Source of the DNA: Gallionella sp.
Lineage (GTDB): Bacteria > Pseudomonadota > Gammaproteobacteria > Burkholderiales > Gallionellaceae
Direction: 5' to 3'
Length of the DNA: 64,000 bases
Assembly: GCA_030645535.1 (NCBI GenBank)
Contig: JAUSNM010000016.1
Coordinates: 36,027-100,026, forward strand
A model generated the notes under the pieces. It was not told where the DNA came from and did not search any database. It was given only the letters and a program-made list of their open reading frames with translations. The stretch's first letter is position 1, and each line of letters starts with the position of its first letter. The translations under genes were made by a program, and so were the position numbers. This document shows, piece after piece, positions 63,506 through 64,000 of the stretch.

Positions 63506-64000
63506 TTGAAAACAGTTGTAATTCGCGATGTAATGACAAGCAGCGGCGTGACATTCGGCACCAGCGGCGCGCGCGGTCTGGTAAGTGCGATGACAGACGA
63601 GGTGTGCGCCGCCTATGCGGCTGCATTCCTGTCGGTGGTAAGACTGTCTTTTAATGTGACGCGCGTGGCACTGGGCATGGATTTGCGCCCGAGCAGTCCG
63701 CGCATCGCGGCGGCTTGTGCGGCAGCCCTGCTTGATGCGGGCATCCTTGTAGACAACTGCGGCGCACTGCCGACCCCGGCCTTGGCGTTGTATGCCCAGA
63801 ACGAGGGCATCCCGGCCATCATGGTGACGGGCAGCCACATCCCGTTCGACAGGAACGGCATCAAGTTTTATCGTCCTGACGGTGAAATCACCAAGTCCGA
63901 CGAATTGGCGATCGCAGATGCCAGCGTGCAATTGAATGAAGGCGGCGGCGAGCTGCCACCCATCAATCCCGCAGCAGTTGAACAATATGTGCAGCGCTAT
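63506..64000 (+). CDS. Phosphohexomutase (phosphomannomutase/phosphoglucomutase family), 5' part
   Basis: 165 codons in the window, open at the right edge. TFGTSGARGLV at about 18 and the catalytic serine loop VTGSHIPFDRNGIKF near residue 112. The TTG start has GGGAGAG at 6 bases; an ATG nine codons later (63533) is an alternative. The substrate sugar cannot be decided from this part. Confidence 0.88.
   Translation, partial: MKTVVIRDVMTSSGVTFGTSGARGLVSAMTDEVCAAYAAAFLSVVRLSFNVTRVALGMDLRPSSPRIAAACAAALLDAGILVDNCGALPTPALALYAQNEGIPAIMVTGSHIPFDRNGIKFYRPDGEITKSDELAIADASVQLNEGGGELPPINPAAVEQYVQRY

Overview
The window looks like a chromosomal piece of a nitrogen-fixing betaproteobacterium. The protein families suggest the Nitrosomonadales or a Gallionella/Sideroxydans-like lineage, but that placement is inference from gene content and not a database match. 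About half of the window (1 to about 31,000) is a molybdenum nitrogenase island. The rest holds cyanophycin synthesis, a patch of toxin-antitoxin genes, and housekeeping or RNA-repair genes.

Layout. 1-2217 (minus): iscA-like, nifU, nifS (nifS cut by the window edge). 2518-4062 (plus): an unknown gene, nifF flavodoxin and a small unknown gene. 4149-12382 (minus): nifE, nifN, nifX, an RseC-like gene, the DUF269 and CCE_0567 genes, fdxB, a thioredoxin-like ferredoxin, two unknown genes, nifZ, a tandem SagB-type nitroreductase and an unknown gene. 12823-17627 (minus): pntAA, pntAB, pntB, lrv and an unknown gene. 17882-20910 (minus): modA, modB, modC and a GNAT gene. 21074-21991 (plus): a lone AbiJ-like gene. 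22055-27908 (minus): nifH, nifD, nifK, nifT, fdxN, nifY and a DUF6129-like gene. 28107-30434 (plus): draT, then a SIR2-like gene and a hemerythrin. 30537-33000: a cNMP-domain gene, a remnant of sthA, and a decayed IS3-family element. 33007-40711: two cyanophycin synthetases (minus) divergent from an ABC transporter and a DUF1854 gene (plus). 40719-45444: three toxin-antitoxin pairs with orphan genes. 45478-64000: Nramp transporter, rRNA methyltransferase, PilZ protein, L,D-transpeptidase-like protein, sbcCD, pncA-pncB, rtcB-archease-MBL-CBS, TPM/LemA genes, and the start of a phosphohexomutase.

Regulation is unusually readable. Six sigma-54 (-24/-12) promoters were found by eye, and four NifA upstream sites of the form TGT-N10-ACA serve five of them. 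One site sits between two divergent promoters (iscA-nifUS and the nifF operon). The others precede nifE, pntAA and nifH. The SIR2-hemerythrin operon has the promoter but no clear NifA site. The sequence therefore predicts that a proton-translocating transhydrogenase, an FeS LRV protein and a hemerythrin/SIR2 pair are part of the nitrogen-fixation regulon. These would supply reductant, oxygen protection and post-translational control (DraT modifying Arg101 of NifH) around the enzyme. Cyanophycin synthetase would store the fixed nitrogen.

Notable oddities are palindromic repeat elements inserted in frame inside nifN and sbcC, an IS3 element with both a nonsense codon and a catalytic Glu-to-Lys change next to a 28-residue stump of sthA, and a second cyanophycin synthetase whose ligase half has lost its P-loop lysine partner and C-terminal domain. 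nifB, nifV, nifA and draG are not in this window.
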